Source: Actinomycetota bacterium (GTDB lineage: Bacteria; Actinomycetota; Thermoleophilia; Gaiellales; Gaiellaceae). Taken from it: a stretch of DNA of 8,360 bases. The notes below the pieces were generated by a model. It worked only from the letters and a program-made list of their open reading frames with translations, ran no database searches and was not told the DNA's origin. Shown in pieces: positions 1-7,764 of this stretch. The stretch spans positions 1-8,360 of the forward strand of contig JACDER010000048.1 in assembly GCA_013816275.1 (NCBI GenBank), given 5' to 3'. A program made the translations under genes and the position numbers. Numbering within the stretch: the first letter of the stretch is position 1; each line of letters starts with the position of its first letter.

Positions 1-43
1 GGGTAACGCGCAAAGAAGGAACACCGGCTGATACAAGAGCGGC

Positions 44-3034
44 ATGACGTCCGCGCAGCAGGTGCGAGCCGAGGCGGCGGCAAGCCAGGAGGTGGCCCAG
101 TCGGGTCGGGCTGGACGCCTGCCGGGCTCGCTTTCGGCGTGGCTCCTGGCCGTTTGCTGCGTCGCCCAGTTCATGGTCATTCTCGACCTGAGCATCGTCA
201 ACGTTGCGCTGCCTTCGATCCAGTCGAGCCTCAATTTCTCGGCCGCAGACCTGCAGTGGATCGTCAACGCGTACGCGATCACGTTCGCGGGCTTCCTGAT
301 GCTGGGCGGCCGCGCGGCTGATTACTTCGGGCAGCGCCGGACGTTCGTCGCGGCGCTGGTGCTGTTCGCCGCCGCATCGCTCGCGGGCGGTCTCGCTCCT
401 GACAAGCACACGCTGATCATCGCCCGCGGAGTGCAGGGAGTCGCAGGCGCGCTGATGGCCGCGTCGTCGCTCGCGATCATCACCTCGTCGTTCCCGGCAG
501 GGCCGGCGCGCCATCGCGCGATCGGCCTGTGGGGCGCGATGAACGGCGTCGGAGGAGCGGCCGGAGTCCTGCTCGGAGGGATTCTCACCGAGGCGCTCAG
601 CTGGCGGTGGATCCTGCTGATCAACCCGCCGATCGCGATCGCCGCGGCGCTCGTGGCGTTCGCCGTGGTGACCAACCGGCGCCGAGAGCGCGGCCGGACC
701 AGCTTCGACCTGCCCGGAGCTCTGACGCTGACTGTGGGTCAGATGGTGCTCGTGTACGGGATCGTGACCGCCGGCCTGGAAGGGTGGGGCTCGACCGGCG
801 CGGTCATCCCGATTGCGGTCGGTGCCGGCATGCTTGCGCTGTTCGGCGTGATCGAGGCGCGCCTGGCGTCGGCGCCGCTCATCCCGTTCCGGCAGCTGAC
901 CAAGTCGCTTCAGGTCACGAACACGATCGTCGTCCTGTTCAGCGCTGCCCTGTTCCCGATGTGGTACGTGACCTCTCTGTACCTGCAGCAGGTGCTCGGG
1001 CTGTCGCCACTCGACGCCGGTCTCGTGTTCCTGCCGATGGCATTGACGATCATGGTTGGCGCGCGCCGCGCTGGAGCGCTCGTGAACAAGTTCGGAGTCC
1101 GCTTGGTGCTCGGTAGCGGACTGGTTCTGATGACGGCCGGGATGCTGCTGTTCGCGCGGATCGCGTCGAACGGCAGCGCAACCGTGTACGCGATCCTTCC
1201 CGGCGTCCTCACGGCGGCAGGGATCGGCCTCGCCGTCGTCGCTTCGACGATCGGAGCCGTCCAGGGTGCCCGCGAGGGCCAGGCCGGGCTGGCTTCCGGC
1301 CTCGTCAACACCTCTCGCCAGGTGGGCGGCGGGCTCGGGATCGCGCTCCTGATCACGCTCGCGACCCAGTACACGACTCATCTGATCGGCGACAACCGGT
1401 CGGTGACCGAGGCCCTGACGGAAGGCTTTCGGCTCGCCTACCTGATCGGCGCGGGCCTGGTCGCGGCGGCGGCGGTCATGACGTTCACGCTGCTCCGAGC
1501 GCCCGCGGCCGAGGGCAGCACACGACGCCAGCGCGGCGGCGTCGCGCTCGGGGTCGTAGCGCTGGTGGCCGTCTTCGTCGCGATCGACTTCACCGTTCCC
1601 GGTGGGGATTCTCCGATCGGCGCGTACACCACCAAAGGCGCCATGAGCTTCGTCTCGGCGCCGTCGCTGCATCCACCCGAGCTCCGCGACGGCGGTGCGA
1701 CGGCGGCCGGCAAGCTCGCGCCCGGCTACATGCTGACGGCGAACTTCTACCACGTCACCAGGCCCCCGATCGTCGGCCAGAGCGGGCCCCTGATCCTCGA
1801 CAACGATCTCCAGCCGGTCTGGTTCAAGCCCGCGCCCGAAGACGTCGTCGCCTCGAACCTCAGCCTCCAGACCTACCAGGGCAAGCCGGCCCTGTCGTGG
1901 TGGGAGGGAGTGGTCACGAACGCCGGCACGACCGAGAGTGGCGAGTACGTGGTCGTCGACCAGCACTACAAGACGGTCGCCAGGCTCAAGGGCCGGGACA
2001 ACTGGATCCTCACGCTCCATGCGCTGGTCATCGACGGAGACCACGCCTGGGTGACCGCGAACCGGAATCTCCCGCGTGACCTGTCGAAGTACGGCGGCAC
2101 GTACAACGGCACGCTCGTCGACTCGGCGGTGCAGGAGTACGACCTGAAGACGGGCAAGCTCCTCCGCACCTGGAACGCGCTCGACCACATCTCCCTCGAC
2201 GACTCTCACTCGATCCCGCCGACCAACGGCTTTCCCTGGGACGCCTACCACGTCAACTGGATCACGCTGACCGGCGACGGGAAGTTCCTCGTCTCCATGC
2301 GAGACACGTGGGCGGCGTACCTCGTCGACATCGACACCGGTCAGATCGAGTGGACGCTTGGCGGCAAGCACTCGAGCTTCGCTTTCGGTCCGCGCGCCGA
2401 GTTCCAGTGGCAGCACGACGTCGCGCTCGAGCCCGGTTCTCTCGTGACCCTGTTCGACGACCACTGCTGCCTGGCAAGGGGGGCCGACACGTGGGTTGAC
2501 GCGACGGAGCCGTCGCGCGCGCTCGTCCTCAGGCTCGACCAGCAGGCGCGCAGGGCGACGTTCGTCGCGGAGTACGGGTCCGACAGGCGGCTCGCGGCCG
2601 CGTACATGGGCAACGCGCAGCCGCTCGAGAACGGAAACGTGCTCGTTGGCTGGGGCTCGCAGCCGTACTTTTCCGAATACAGCAAGTCCGGCGACCTGCT
2701 CATGGACGCGGTCTTCCCGAGCCCGAATATCGCCTATAGGGTGAACCGAGCGCAGTGGATCGGACTCCCGCTGTCGACACCCTCGGGTGCCGCTCGCGTG
2801 GAGGACGGCCGGACCACGGTGTACGCGAGCTGGAACGGCGCCACTCGAGTCGCCTCGTGGCGGGTCATGGCGGGGCCGAGCGCGGACCGGATGGCCATCG
2901 TGACGACAAAGGCGAAATCGGGCTTCGAGACCGCGGTCACCGTGCCGAACGGCTCCAAGAGCTTCGAGGTCCAGGCGCTCGATGCCGGCGGCCGGGTGAT
3001 CGGAAGCTCCCGTCCGTTCAGCCTGACGGCATGA
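44..3034 (+). CDS. MFS exporter (DHA2/EmrB-QacA type) fused to an arylsulfotransferase (ASST) domain
   Basis: One unbroken 996-residue frame holds two proteins. Residues about 31-485 are a 14-helix DHA2 transporter, with the TM1 motif D48...N53 followed by ALP, motif A at 88-99 (GGRAADYFGQRR), SWRWILLINPP at 186-196, and the EGQAGLASGLVNTSRQ stretch at 411-426. Known members are proton-coupled drug or metabolite exporters. After a basic linker (R494, R495, R497) comes a further hydrophobic helix, about 499-514. Residues about 560-915 match the ASST beta-propeller: GPLILDNDLQPVWF near its start, H659, H736 in YHVNW, R753 and H791 in WQHDV, which look equivalent to the catalytic His/Arg set of bacterial AssT. 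ASSTs move sulfate between phenols without PAPS, outside the cytoplasm. Residues 919-996 resemble the usual FN3-like tail (SWNGATRVASWRV). The substrate is unknown. The start has only a weak GAG (37-39) as ribosome site. The stop overlaps hutH by 4 bases. Domain calls are firm; joint function is inferred. Confidence 0.9.
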   Translation: MTSAQQVRAEAAASQEVAQSGRAGRLPGSLSAWLLAVCCVAQFMVILDLSIVNVALPSIQSSLNFSAADLQWIVNAYAITFAGFLMLGGRAADYFGQRRTFVAALVLFAAASLAGGLAPDKHTLIIARGVQGVAGALMAASSLAIITSSFPAGPARHRAIGLWGAMNGVGGAAGVLLGGILTEALSWRWILLINPPIAIAAALVAFAVVTNRRRERGRTSFDLPGALTLTVGQMVLVYGIVTAGLEGWGSTGAVIPIAVGAGMLALFGVIEARLASAPLIPFRQLTKSLQVTNTIVVLFSAALFPMWYVTSLYLQQVLGLSPLDAGLVFLPMALTIMVGARRAGALVNKFGVRLVLGSGLVLMTAGMLLFARIASNGSATVYAILPGVLTAAGIGLAVVASTIGAVQGAREGQAGLASGLVNTSRQVGGGLGIALLITLATQYTTHLIGDNRSVTEALTEGFRLAYLIGAGLVAAAAVMTFTLLRAPAAEGSTRRQRGGVALGVVALVAVFVAIDFTVPGGDSPIGAYTTKGAMSFVSAPSLHPPELRDGGATAAGKLAPGYMLTANFYHVTRPPIVGQSGPLILDNDLQPVWFKPAPEDVVASNLSLQTYQGKPALSWWEGVVTNAGTTESGEYVVVDQHYKTVARLKGRDNWILTLHALVIDGDHAWVTANRNLPRDLSKYGGTYNGTLVDSAVQEYDLKTGKLLRTWNALDHISLDDSHSIPPTNGFPWDAYHVNWITLTGDGKFLVSMRDTWAAYLVDIDTGQIEWTLGGKHSSFAFGPRAEFQWQHDVALEPGSLVTLFDDHCCLARGADTWVDATEPSRALVLRLDQQARRATFVAEYGSDRRLAAAYMGNAQPLENGNVLVGWGSQPYFSEYSKSGDLLMDAVFPSPNIAYRVNRAQWIGLPLSTPSGAARVEDGRTTVYASWNGATRVASWRVMAGPSADRMAIVTTKAKSGFETAVTVPNGSKSFEVQALDAGGRVIGSSRPFSLTA

Positions 3035-4569
3035 GCGAGACCTGCGTCCTCACGGGCGAGGACCTCGCCGTCGAGGACGTCTGGCGCGTCGCTGTCGAGC
3101 GCGCCCCGATTAGCCTGGGCGACCAGGCGCGTCAGAAGATGCGGGCGGCTCGCGGCTTGGTCGAGCGTGCCGCCTTCGGCCTCGAGGAGCACACCTACGG
3201 CGTGAACACCGGTTTCGGGCGCTTCCACACGGTCTCGATCCCCGCCGCGCACACGGAGGAGCTCCAGGTCCGGTTGCTGCGGAGCCACGCTTGCGGCGTG
3301 GGCGAGCCGTATCCGGACGAGATCGTCCGGGCGGCGATGCTCCTGCGCGCGAACGCGCTCGCCGAGGGGCATTCGGGGGCTCGTGTCGAGACCGTCGAGC
3401 TCCTGGTCGAATGCCTCAACCGGGGGCTCGTCCCCCGTGTTCCGAGCCGGGGCTCCGTCGGGGCGAGCGGCGACCTTGCCCCGCTCGCGCACCTTGCCCT
3501 GCCCTTGATCGGGGAGGGGGAGGCGACGGTGGACGGCGAGCTTCTGCCGGGGGGCGAAGCCCTCGACCGCGTCGGCTTGGCGCCGATCCGGCTGGAGGCG
3601 AAGGAAGGCCTTTCGCTCATCAACGGGACGCAGTTCATGGCCGCGTACGGTGCCCTCGGCCTCGTGCGCGCCCGTCGCCTGGCGCGGGTGGCCGATCTGG
3701 CCTGCGCCCTCTCGGTGGAGGCCCTGCAGGGATCGCGTGCGAGCTTCATGCCGCAGATCCACCGGCTCCGTCCGCTCAAGGGGCAAATCGACTCCGCGCA
3801 CAATCTGTACCGGCTGCTCGAAGGCTCCGCCGTGATCGAGTCGCATCGCTGGTGCGACAAGGTGCAGGACGCCTATTCGCTGCGCTGCGCGCCCCAGGTG
3901 CACGGTGCCTCGCGCGATCTCCTCGACTACGTCGACTACACGGTCTCGGTCGAGCTGAACGCGGCAACAGACAACCCGCTCGTCCTGGTCGAGGACGAGC
4001 TCCTCGTCTCCAACGGCAACTTCCACGGCCAGCCGGTGGCGTTTGCGCTCGACGTGCTCGCGATGGCGGTCGCCGAGCTGGGAAGCATCTCCGAGCGCCG
4101 GACCGAACGGCTCGTCAACCCCAATCTCTCGGACGGACTTCCGGCCTTCCTGACTACCGACGGGGGTCTCAACTCCGGGTTCATGATCCTGCAGTATGTG
4201 GCCGCCTCCCTCGTCAGCGAGAACAAGGTGCTCGCCCATCCCGCCTCGGTTGACACGATCCCGACGAGCGCGGGCCAGGAGGATCACGTTTCGATGGGCA
4301 ACGCGGCGGGACTGAAGGCGTGGACCGTGCTCGGCAACGTCGAGCGGACGCTTGCGATCGAACTGCTCGCCGGGGCGCAGGCGATCGAGTTCCTCGCGCC
4401 GCTCATGCCCGGAGTCGGCGGCGGCGCCACCCGCGCGTTCGTCCGGACGCTCTCGCCCCGACTCGAAGACGACCGCCCGCTCGGGGGAGACATCGAGCGC
4501 ATCGCGGAGACGATTCGCGACGGCTCCGCGCTGCGCGAGATCGAAGGCGAAGTCGGGGCTCTTCGATGA
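3031..4569 (+). CDS. hutH: Histidine ammonia-lyase
   Basis: This 512-residue protein, close to the family's usual length of about 500-515, removes ammonia from L-histidine to give trans-urocanate, the first step of histidine degradation in the cytoplasm. The MIO cofactor triad Ala145-Ser146-Gly147 lies in GSVGASGDLAPLAHLAL (141-157), the aromatic ammonia-lyase signature. Other expected active-site residues are Y56 in TYGVNTGFG, H86 in RSHACGVGEP, and Q416/E417 in AGQEDHVSMG. The HAL-type Q-E-D-H sequence and the neighbouring hutU and hutI favour histidine over phenylalanine or tyrosine as substrate. The frame stays open upstream to 2755, but that part lies inside the preceding gene; ATG 3031 matches the family N-terminus and overlaps the upstream stop as ATGA. 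No clear Shine-Dalgarno sequence precedes it, so translation probably depends on coupling to the fusion gene. Its own stop overlaps the next start by 4 bases. Confidence 0.96.
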   Translation: MSETCVLTGEDLAVEDVWRVAVERAPISLGDQARQKMRAARGLVERAAFGLEEHTYGVNTGFGRFHTVSIPAAHTEELQVRLLRSHACGVGEPYPDEIVRAAMLLRANALAEGHSGARVETVELLVECLNRGLVPRVPSRGSVGASGDLAPLAHLALPLIGEGEATVDGELLPGGEALDRVGLAPIRLEAKEGLSLINGTQFMAAYGALGLVRARRLARVADLACALSVEALQGSRASFMPQIHRLRPLKGQIDSAHNLYRLLEGSAVIESHRWCDKVQDAYSLRCAPQVHGASRDLLDYVDYTVSVELNAATDNPLVLVEDELLVSNGNFHGQPVAFALDVLAMAVAELGSISERRTERLVNPNLSDGLPAFLTTDGGLNSGFMILQYVAASLVSENKVLAHPASVDTIPTSAGQEDHVSMGNAAGLKAWTVLGNVERTLAIELLAGAQAIEFLAPLMPGVGGGATRAFVRTLSPRLEDDRPLGGDIERIAETIRDGSALREIEGEVGALR

Positions 4570-4832
4570 CGCGGTTCGAGCGCCGGCGTGACTCGAAGGA
4601 GCGGATGCGACGCGCATCCGATTCGATCCCGCTCCCGTCTCATCCCTACCGGAGCAGCGCGATCTTCTACGCGGTGCTCTCCGCGATTCTGCTCGGCGTG
4701 ACCTACGCCACGGGCGGTGGGATGCCCCGCGCGCTCCTTTTCGCCGGCGGCTTCTTCGTCATCGCAACAGGATTCACGTGGATGCGCTTCCGGAACAAGC
4801 TCGCCGAGCAGGAGCGGGAGGACTCACGGTGA
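4566..4832 (+). CDS. Small unrecognised two-helix membrane protein
   Basis: I do not recognise a family for this 88-residue protein. Residues 1-30 are hydrophilic and arginine/lysine-rich ([13 protein letters not shown] at 4-16). Hydrophobic helices follow at about 31-50 and 54-72, separated by a short glycine-rich turn (TGGGMPR), and the tail from 73 is charged ([15 protein letters not shown]). By the positive-inside rule both ends should face the cytoplasm. The frame is supported by its position: ATG 4566 overlaps the hutH stop as ATGA, and its TGA (4830-4832) overlaps the hutU GTG as GTGA, leaving no free bases on either side. It could be a membrane anchor, a transporter accessory subunit, or a small regulator; its place between hutH and hutU suggests co-production with the pathway but says nothing firm on function. 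A perfect 8-base inverted repeat lies inside it at 4602-4620. Confidence 0.75.
   Translation: MTRFERRRDSKERMRRASDSIPLPSHPYRSSAIFYAVLSAILLGVTYATGGGMPRALLFAGGFFVIATGFTWMRFRNKLAEQEREDSR
4602..4620 (+). repeat. Perfect 8-base inverted repeat, possible RNA hairpin inside the small membrane protein gene
   Basis: CGGATGCG (4602-4609) is followed by the three-base loop ACG and then its exact reverse complement CGCATCCG (4613-4620). In RNA this would form a compact GC-rich hairpin 32 bases after the hutH stop. No run of T follows, so it is not a standard intrinsic terminator. It lies in codons 13-19 of the small protein, and a chance origin in GC-rich, arginine-rich coding DNA is quite possible. Confidence 0.4.
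4816..4821 (+). promoter_or_regulatory. Ribosome binding site that fixes the hutU GTG start
   Basis: GGGAGG ends seven bases before GTG 4829, the ideal spacing for a Shine-Dalgarno sequence. It is the best ribosome site seen in the window and supports GTG 4829 over the upstream in-frame ATG at 4778. It lies inside the last codons of the small membrane protein gene. Confidence 0.75.
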
Positions 4833-6541
4833 CCGTCGCCCGCTCGATCGAGGCGACGGTCGAGGCGCTCTGCGGCGACCTTTCCAGCATTCGCGCGCCG
4901 CGCGGGAGTGAGCTGAACGCAGGCTCGTGGTCGACTGAGGCACCGCTCCGGATGCTCCTCAACAACCTCGATCCGGACGTCGCCGAGCGGCCCGAGGAGC
5001 TGATCGTCTACGGCGGCTCCGGCAAGGCCGCGCGCAACCACGACGCGCTCCGGGCGCTCGTGCGGACGCTGCTCGAGCTCGGGGAGGACGAGACGATGCT
5101 CGTCCAGAGCGGCAAGCCGGTCGGCGTGTTGCGCACGCATCCAGGGGCTCCGCGCGTGCTGATCGCGAACTCGTTGCTGGTTCCACGGTGGGCGACCTGG
5201 GACGAGTTCCGGCGTCTCGAGGCCGAGGGTCTGACGATGTTCGGGCAGATGACGGCCGGCAGCTGGATCTACATCGGCACCCAGGGGATCCTCCAGGGCA
5301 CGTACCAGACGTTCGTCGCCGCGGGGGAGAAGCACTTCGGCTCCGCCGACTTGCGCGGGCGGACGATCCTCACGGCCGGGCTCGGCGGGATGGGTGGGGC
5401 CCAGCCGCTGGCGGGGACGATGGCCGGCGCCGTAATTCTCTGCATCGAGGTCGACCCTTCACGGATCGAGCGCCGTTTGGAGTTGCGCTACCTGGACGAG
5501 GCCACCGAGTCGCTGGACGACGCGGTCTCGCGGGTCCGGGAGGCCGCGTCCGCGGGGCGGGCGCTGTCCGTAGGGCTGCTCGGGAACGCCGCGGAGGTCG
5601 TTCCGGAGCTGGCAAGCCGCGGTGAGCACTTCGATTTCGTCACGGATCAGACGGCGGCACACGATCCGTTGAACGGGTACATCCCGGTGGGACTGTCCGT
5701 CCCGGAAGCGGCAGCGCTTCGCTCGTCCGATCCGGACGAGTATCTGAGCCAGGCGCGCGCTTCGATCGCGCGCCATGTCGACGGGCTGCTCGAGTACGTC
5801 CGAGTAGGCAGCTATGTTTTCGATTATGGCAACAATCTCAGAGGGGAGGCCCTAGAGGCGGGAGTTCAGGAGGCGTTCACATACCCGGGATTCGTCCCGG
5901 CCTATATCCGGCCGCTCTTCTGCCGCGGAATCGGGCCGTTCCGGTGGGCCGTCCTGTCCGGCGACCCCGCCGACATCGCCACCATCGACGCCGCGCTGCG
6001 GGATCTCTTTCCGGAGGACGAGGCGCTGCAGCGCTGGCTCGAGCTGGCACCTGAGCGGGTTGCGTTCCAGGGGCTGCCCGCACGGATCTGCTGGCTCGGG
6101 CTCGGCGAGCGGGCCAAGGCGGGCCTCGCCATCAATGAGCTCGTCCGCTCGGGGAAGGTGAAGGCGCCCGTCGTGATCGGCCGCGATCATCTCGACTCGG
6201 GCTCGGTCGCGTCTCCTTTCCGGGAGACCGAGGCGATGCGCGACGGCTCGGACGCGATCGCTGACTGGCCCGTCCTGAATGCGCTCGTCAATGTCGCCGC
6301 CGGTGCGACGTGGGTGAGCGTCCATCACGGCGGTGGCGTCGGGATCGGCAACTCGATCCACGCCGGCATGGTCGTGGTCGCGGATGGCACCGATGAGATG
6401 GCGGAGCGGCTCGAGCGCGTGCTGACGACCGATCCGGCCACCGGCGTCCTCCGCCACGTCGACGCGGGCTACGGCGAGGCGCAGCAGGCGGCGGAGGAGC
6501 ACGGCCTCACCGTGCCAATGCCGCCGACCGGCGGGGAATGA
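4829..6541 (+). CDS. hutU: Urocanate hydratase (urocanase)
   Basis: This 570-residue cytoplasmic enzyme adds water to urocanate to form 4-imidazolone-5-propionate, using tightly bound NAD+ as an electrophile. Family hallmarks run the full length: [15 protein letters not shown] and [17 protein letters not shown] near the N-terminus, [11 protein letters not shown], the NAD-binding glycine-rich loop [19 protein letters not shown] (182-200), [10 protein letters not shown] with C365, and the urocanase signature [10 protein letters not shown], whose Cys421 should correspond to the essential cysteine of the Pseudomonas enzyme (Cys410 in that numbering). [15 protein letters not shown] lies near the C-terminus. 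Length is slightly above the usual 550-560 because of about ten extra N-terminal residues. The GTG start overlaps the upstream stop as GTGA and has GGGAGG seven bases before it. The stop overlaps hutI by 4 bases. No catalytic element appears missing. Confidence 0.97.
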   Translation: MTVARSIEATVEALCGDLSSIRAPRGSELNAGSWSTEAPLRMLLNNLDPDVAERPEELIVYGGSGKAARNHDALRALVRTLLELGEDETMLVQSGKPVGVLRTHPGAPRVLIANSLLVPRWATWDEFRRLEAEGLTMFGQMTAGSWIYIGTQGILQGTYQTFVAAGEKHFGSADLRGRTILTAGLGGMGGAQPLAGTMAGAVILCIEVDPSRIERRLELRYLDEATESLDDAVSRVREAASAGRALSVGLLGNAAEVVPELASRGEHFDFVTDQTAAHDPLNGYIPVGLSVPEAAALRSSDPDEYLSQARASIARHVDGLLEYVRVGSYVFDYGNNLRGEALEAGVQEAFTYPGFVPAYIRPLFCRGIGPFRWAVLSGDPADIATIDAALRDLFPEDEALQRWLELAPERVAFQGLPARICWLGLGERAKAGLAINELVRSGKVKAPVVIGRDHLDSGSVASPFRETEAMRDGSDAIADWPVLNALVNVAAGATWVSVHHGGGVGIGNSIHAGMVVVADGTDEMAERLERVLTTDPATGVLRHVDAGYGEAQQAAEEHGLTVPMPPTGGE

Positions 6542-7764
6542 GCGCAGCGTCGGCTCCGCACCGCCTCCTCGTCCGTGACCTCGCGCAGGTGGCGACCCCT
6601 GCCGGAACGGATGCCCCGCTGCGCGGATCGGCGCTCGGCCAGACGGAGGTGATCGAAGACGCCTACGTCCTCTGTGAGGACGGGCGCATCGGGGCCGTCG
6701 GGCGCATGCGCGATCTGGAGCGCCTTGACGGCGACGTCGACGAGCTCGACGGGCGAGGGAAATCCGCGATACCCGGCCTCGTCGACTGCCACACGCATGC
6801 GTGCTTCGCCGGGGACCGCGTGGACGAGTTCGCCATGCGCGCCCGTGGGGCGAGCTACGAAGAGCTCCATGCGGCGGGAGGCGGAATCCTCTCGACCGTC
6901 CGGGCAACTCGCGCGGCGGACGAGGAGGGCCTGCGCGAAGCCGTGCGGCGCCATCTCGGCTGGATGCGGCGCTCCGGCAGCACGACGGTCGAGGCGAAGT
7001 CGGGCTACGGCCTCGATCGCGAGACCGAGCTCGCATCCCTCCGCGCGATCCGCTCCGAAGGAGCGGTGCCGACCTGGCTCGGGGCGCACGGGGTGCCGCC
7101 CGAGTCCGACGACGCCGACGCCTACCTGGACTTCGCGCTCGCGGAAGTCCTGCCGGAGGCGGCCAGGCTGGCGGAGGCGGCGGACATCTTCCTCGAGCGA
7201 GGAGCGTTCGACGCCGGCCAGGCCCGGCGTTATCTCGATGCCTGCCGGGACGCAGGGCTCGCGCTCCGCCTGCACGGCGACCAGTTCACGGAGAGCGGCG
7301 CGATCCCGCTCGCGATCGAGTTAGGCGCGCGGTCGGTCGACCATCTCGAGACGACCGGCGAGGGCGGCGTCAGCGCGCTCGCCGGAAGTGACGTCGTCGG
7401 CGTCCTCCTGCCCGCGAGCGCGCTCTTCCTCGGGCGGCCGATGCCGCCGGCCCGGGCGCTGATCGACGCGGGGGCTGGAGTCGCGCTCGCGACCGACTTC
7501 AATCCGGGCAGCGCCTTCTGCGAGAGCCTGCCGCTGGTCTGCTCGCTCGCTGCGACGCAGCTCCGCATGGGCGTCGAGGAGGCGCTCGCGGCGTGCACGG
7601 TCAACGCGGCGCACGTCCTCGGCCGTGCGGAACGGAAGGGCCGCATCGCCGTGGGCTACGACGCCGACCTCGTCCTGCTGGACGCGTCCGACTGGCGGTA
7701 TCTCGCCTATCACCTGGGTGGCGAGATCGTCGCCGAGACGATCGTCGGTGGACATCGCGGTTAG
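6538..7764 (+). CDS. hutI: Imidazolonepropionase
   Basis: This 408-residue protein, of normal family length, is a metal-dependent amidohydrolase that opens 4-imidazolone-5-propionate to N-formimino-L-glutamate, the third step of histidine breakdown. The metal-binding His85 and His87 lie in [16 protein letters not shown]. Later ligands or active-site residues are H184 in [10 protein letters not shown]246 in [12 protein letters not shown]269 in SVDHLE, and D320 in [22 protein letters not shown] (114-125) and AKSGYGLD are typical of HutI rather than of other amidohydrolases. ATG 6538 overlaps the hutU stop as ATGA; a G-rich GGGGA runs directly into the ATG, too close to be a good ribosome site, so coupled translation is likely. 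The 3' end overlaps the acetyltransferase gene by 17 bases. Confidence 0.97.
   Translation: MSAASAPHRLLVRDLAQVATPAGTDAPLRGSALGQTEVIEDAYVLCEDGRIGAVGRMRDLERLDGDVDELDGRGKSAIPGLVDCHTHACFAGDRVDEFAMRARGASYEELHAAGGGILSTVRATRAADEEGLREAVRRHLGWMRRSGSTTVEAKSGYGLDRETELASLRAIRSEGAVPTWLGAHGVPPESDDADAYLDFALAEVLPEAARLAEAADIFLERGAFDAGQARRYLDACRDAGLALRLHGDQFTESGAIPLAIELGARSVDHLETTGEGGVSALAGSDVVGVLLPASALFLGRPMPPARALIDAGAGVALATDFNPGSAFCESLPLVCSLAATQLRMGVEEALAACTVNAAHVLGRAERKGRIAVGYDADLVLLDASDWRYLAYHLGGEIVAETIVGGHRG

Noticed and set aside
2755..3030. Longer upstream start for hutH
   Set aside because: The extension lies wholly within the ASST coding region, has no family similarity, and ATG 3031 gives the normal HutH N-terminus and an ATGA junction.
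3291..4253. Plus-strand open frame of 320 codons inside hutH
   Set aside because: It lies in another frame of hutH, is dominated by Arg, Gly, Pro and Ala, and shows no domain or ribosome site.
2734..4617. Long minus-strand open frame of 627 codons opposite hutH
   Set aside because: It is the mirror of a strongly GC-biased real gene. Its translation is Arg/Asp/Glu/Gly-rich with no recognisable domain, while the + strand frame is an unmistakable HutH.
4778..4828. ATG 4778 as the hutU start
   Set aside because: It would overlap the small membrane protein by 55 bases and add 17 residues not typical of urocanase. GTG 4829 has GGGAGG at ideal spacing and a GTGA junction.
5752..5774. Inverted repeat GGCGCGCG / CGCGCGCC with a 7-base loop in hutU
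   Set aside because: Simple alternating G and C from Ala/Arg codons inside a conserved enzyme; most likely chance.
5885..5900. Six-base stem around a TTCG loop in hutU
   Set aside because: It lies in the codons for a conserved urocanase segment (PGFVP), is short, has no T-run, and can be explained by codon choice.
5852..7036. Minus-strand open frame of 394 codons opposite hutU and hutI
   Set aside because: Low-complexity Arg/Pro/Ser-rich translation covering two well-supported + strand enzymes; an artefact of GC-rich third positions.
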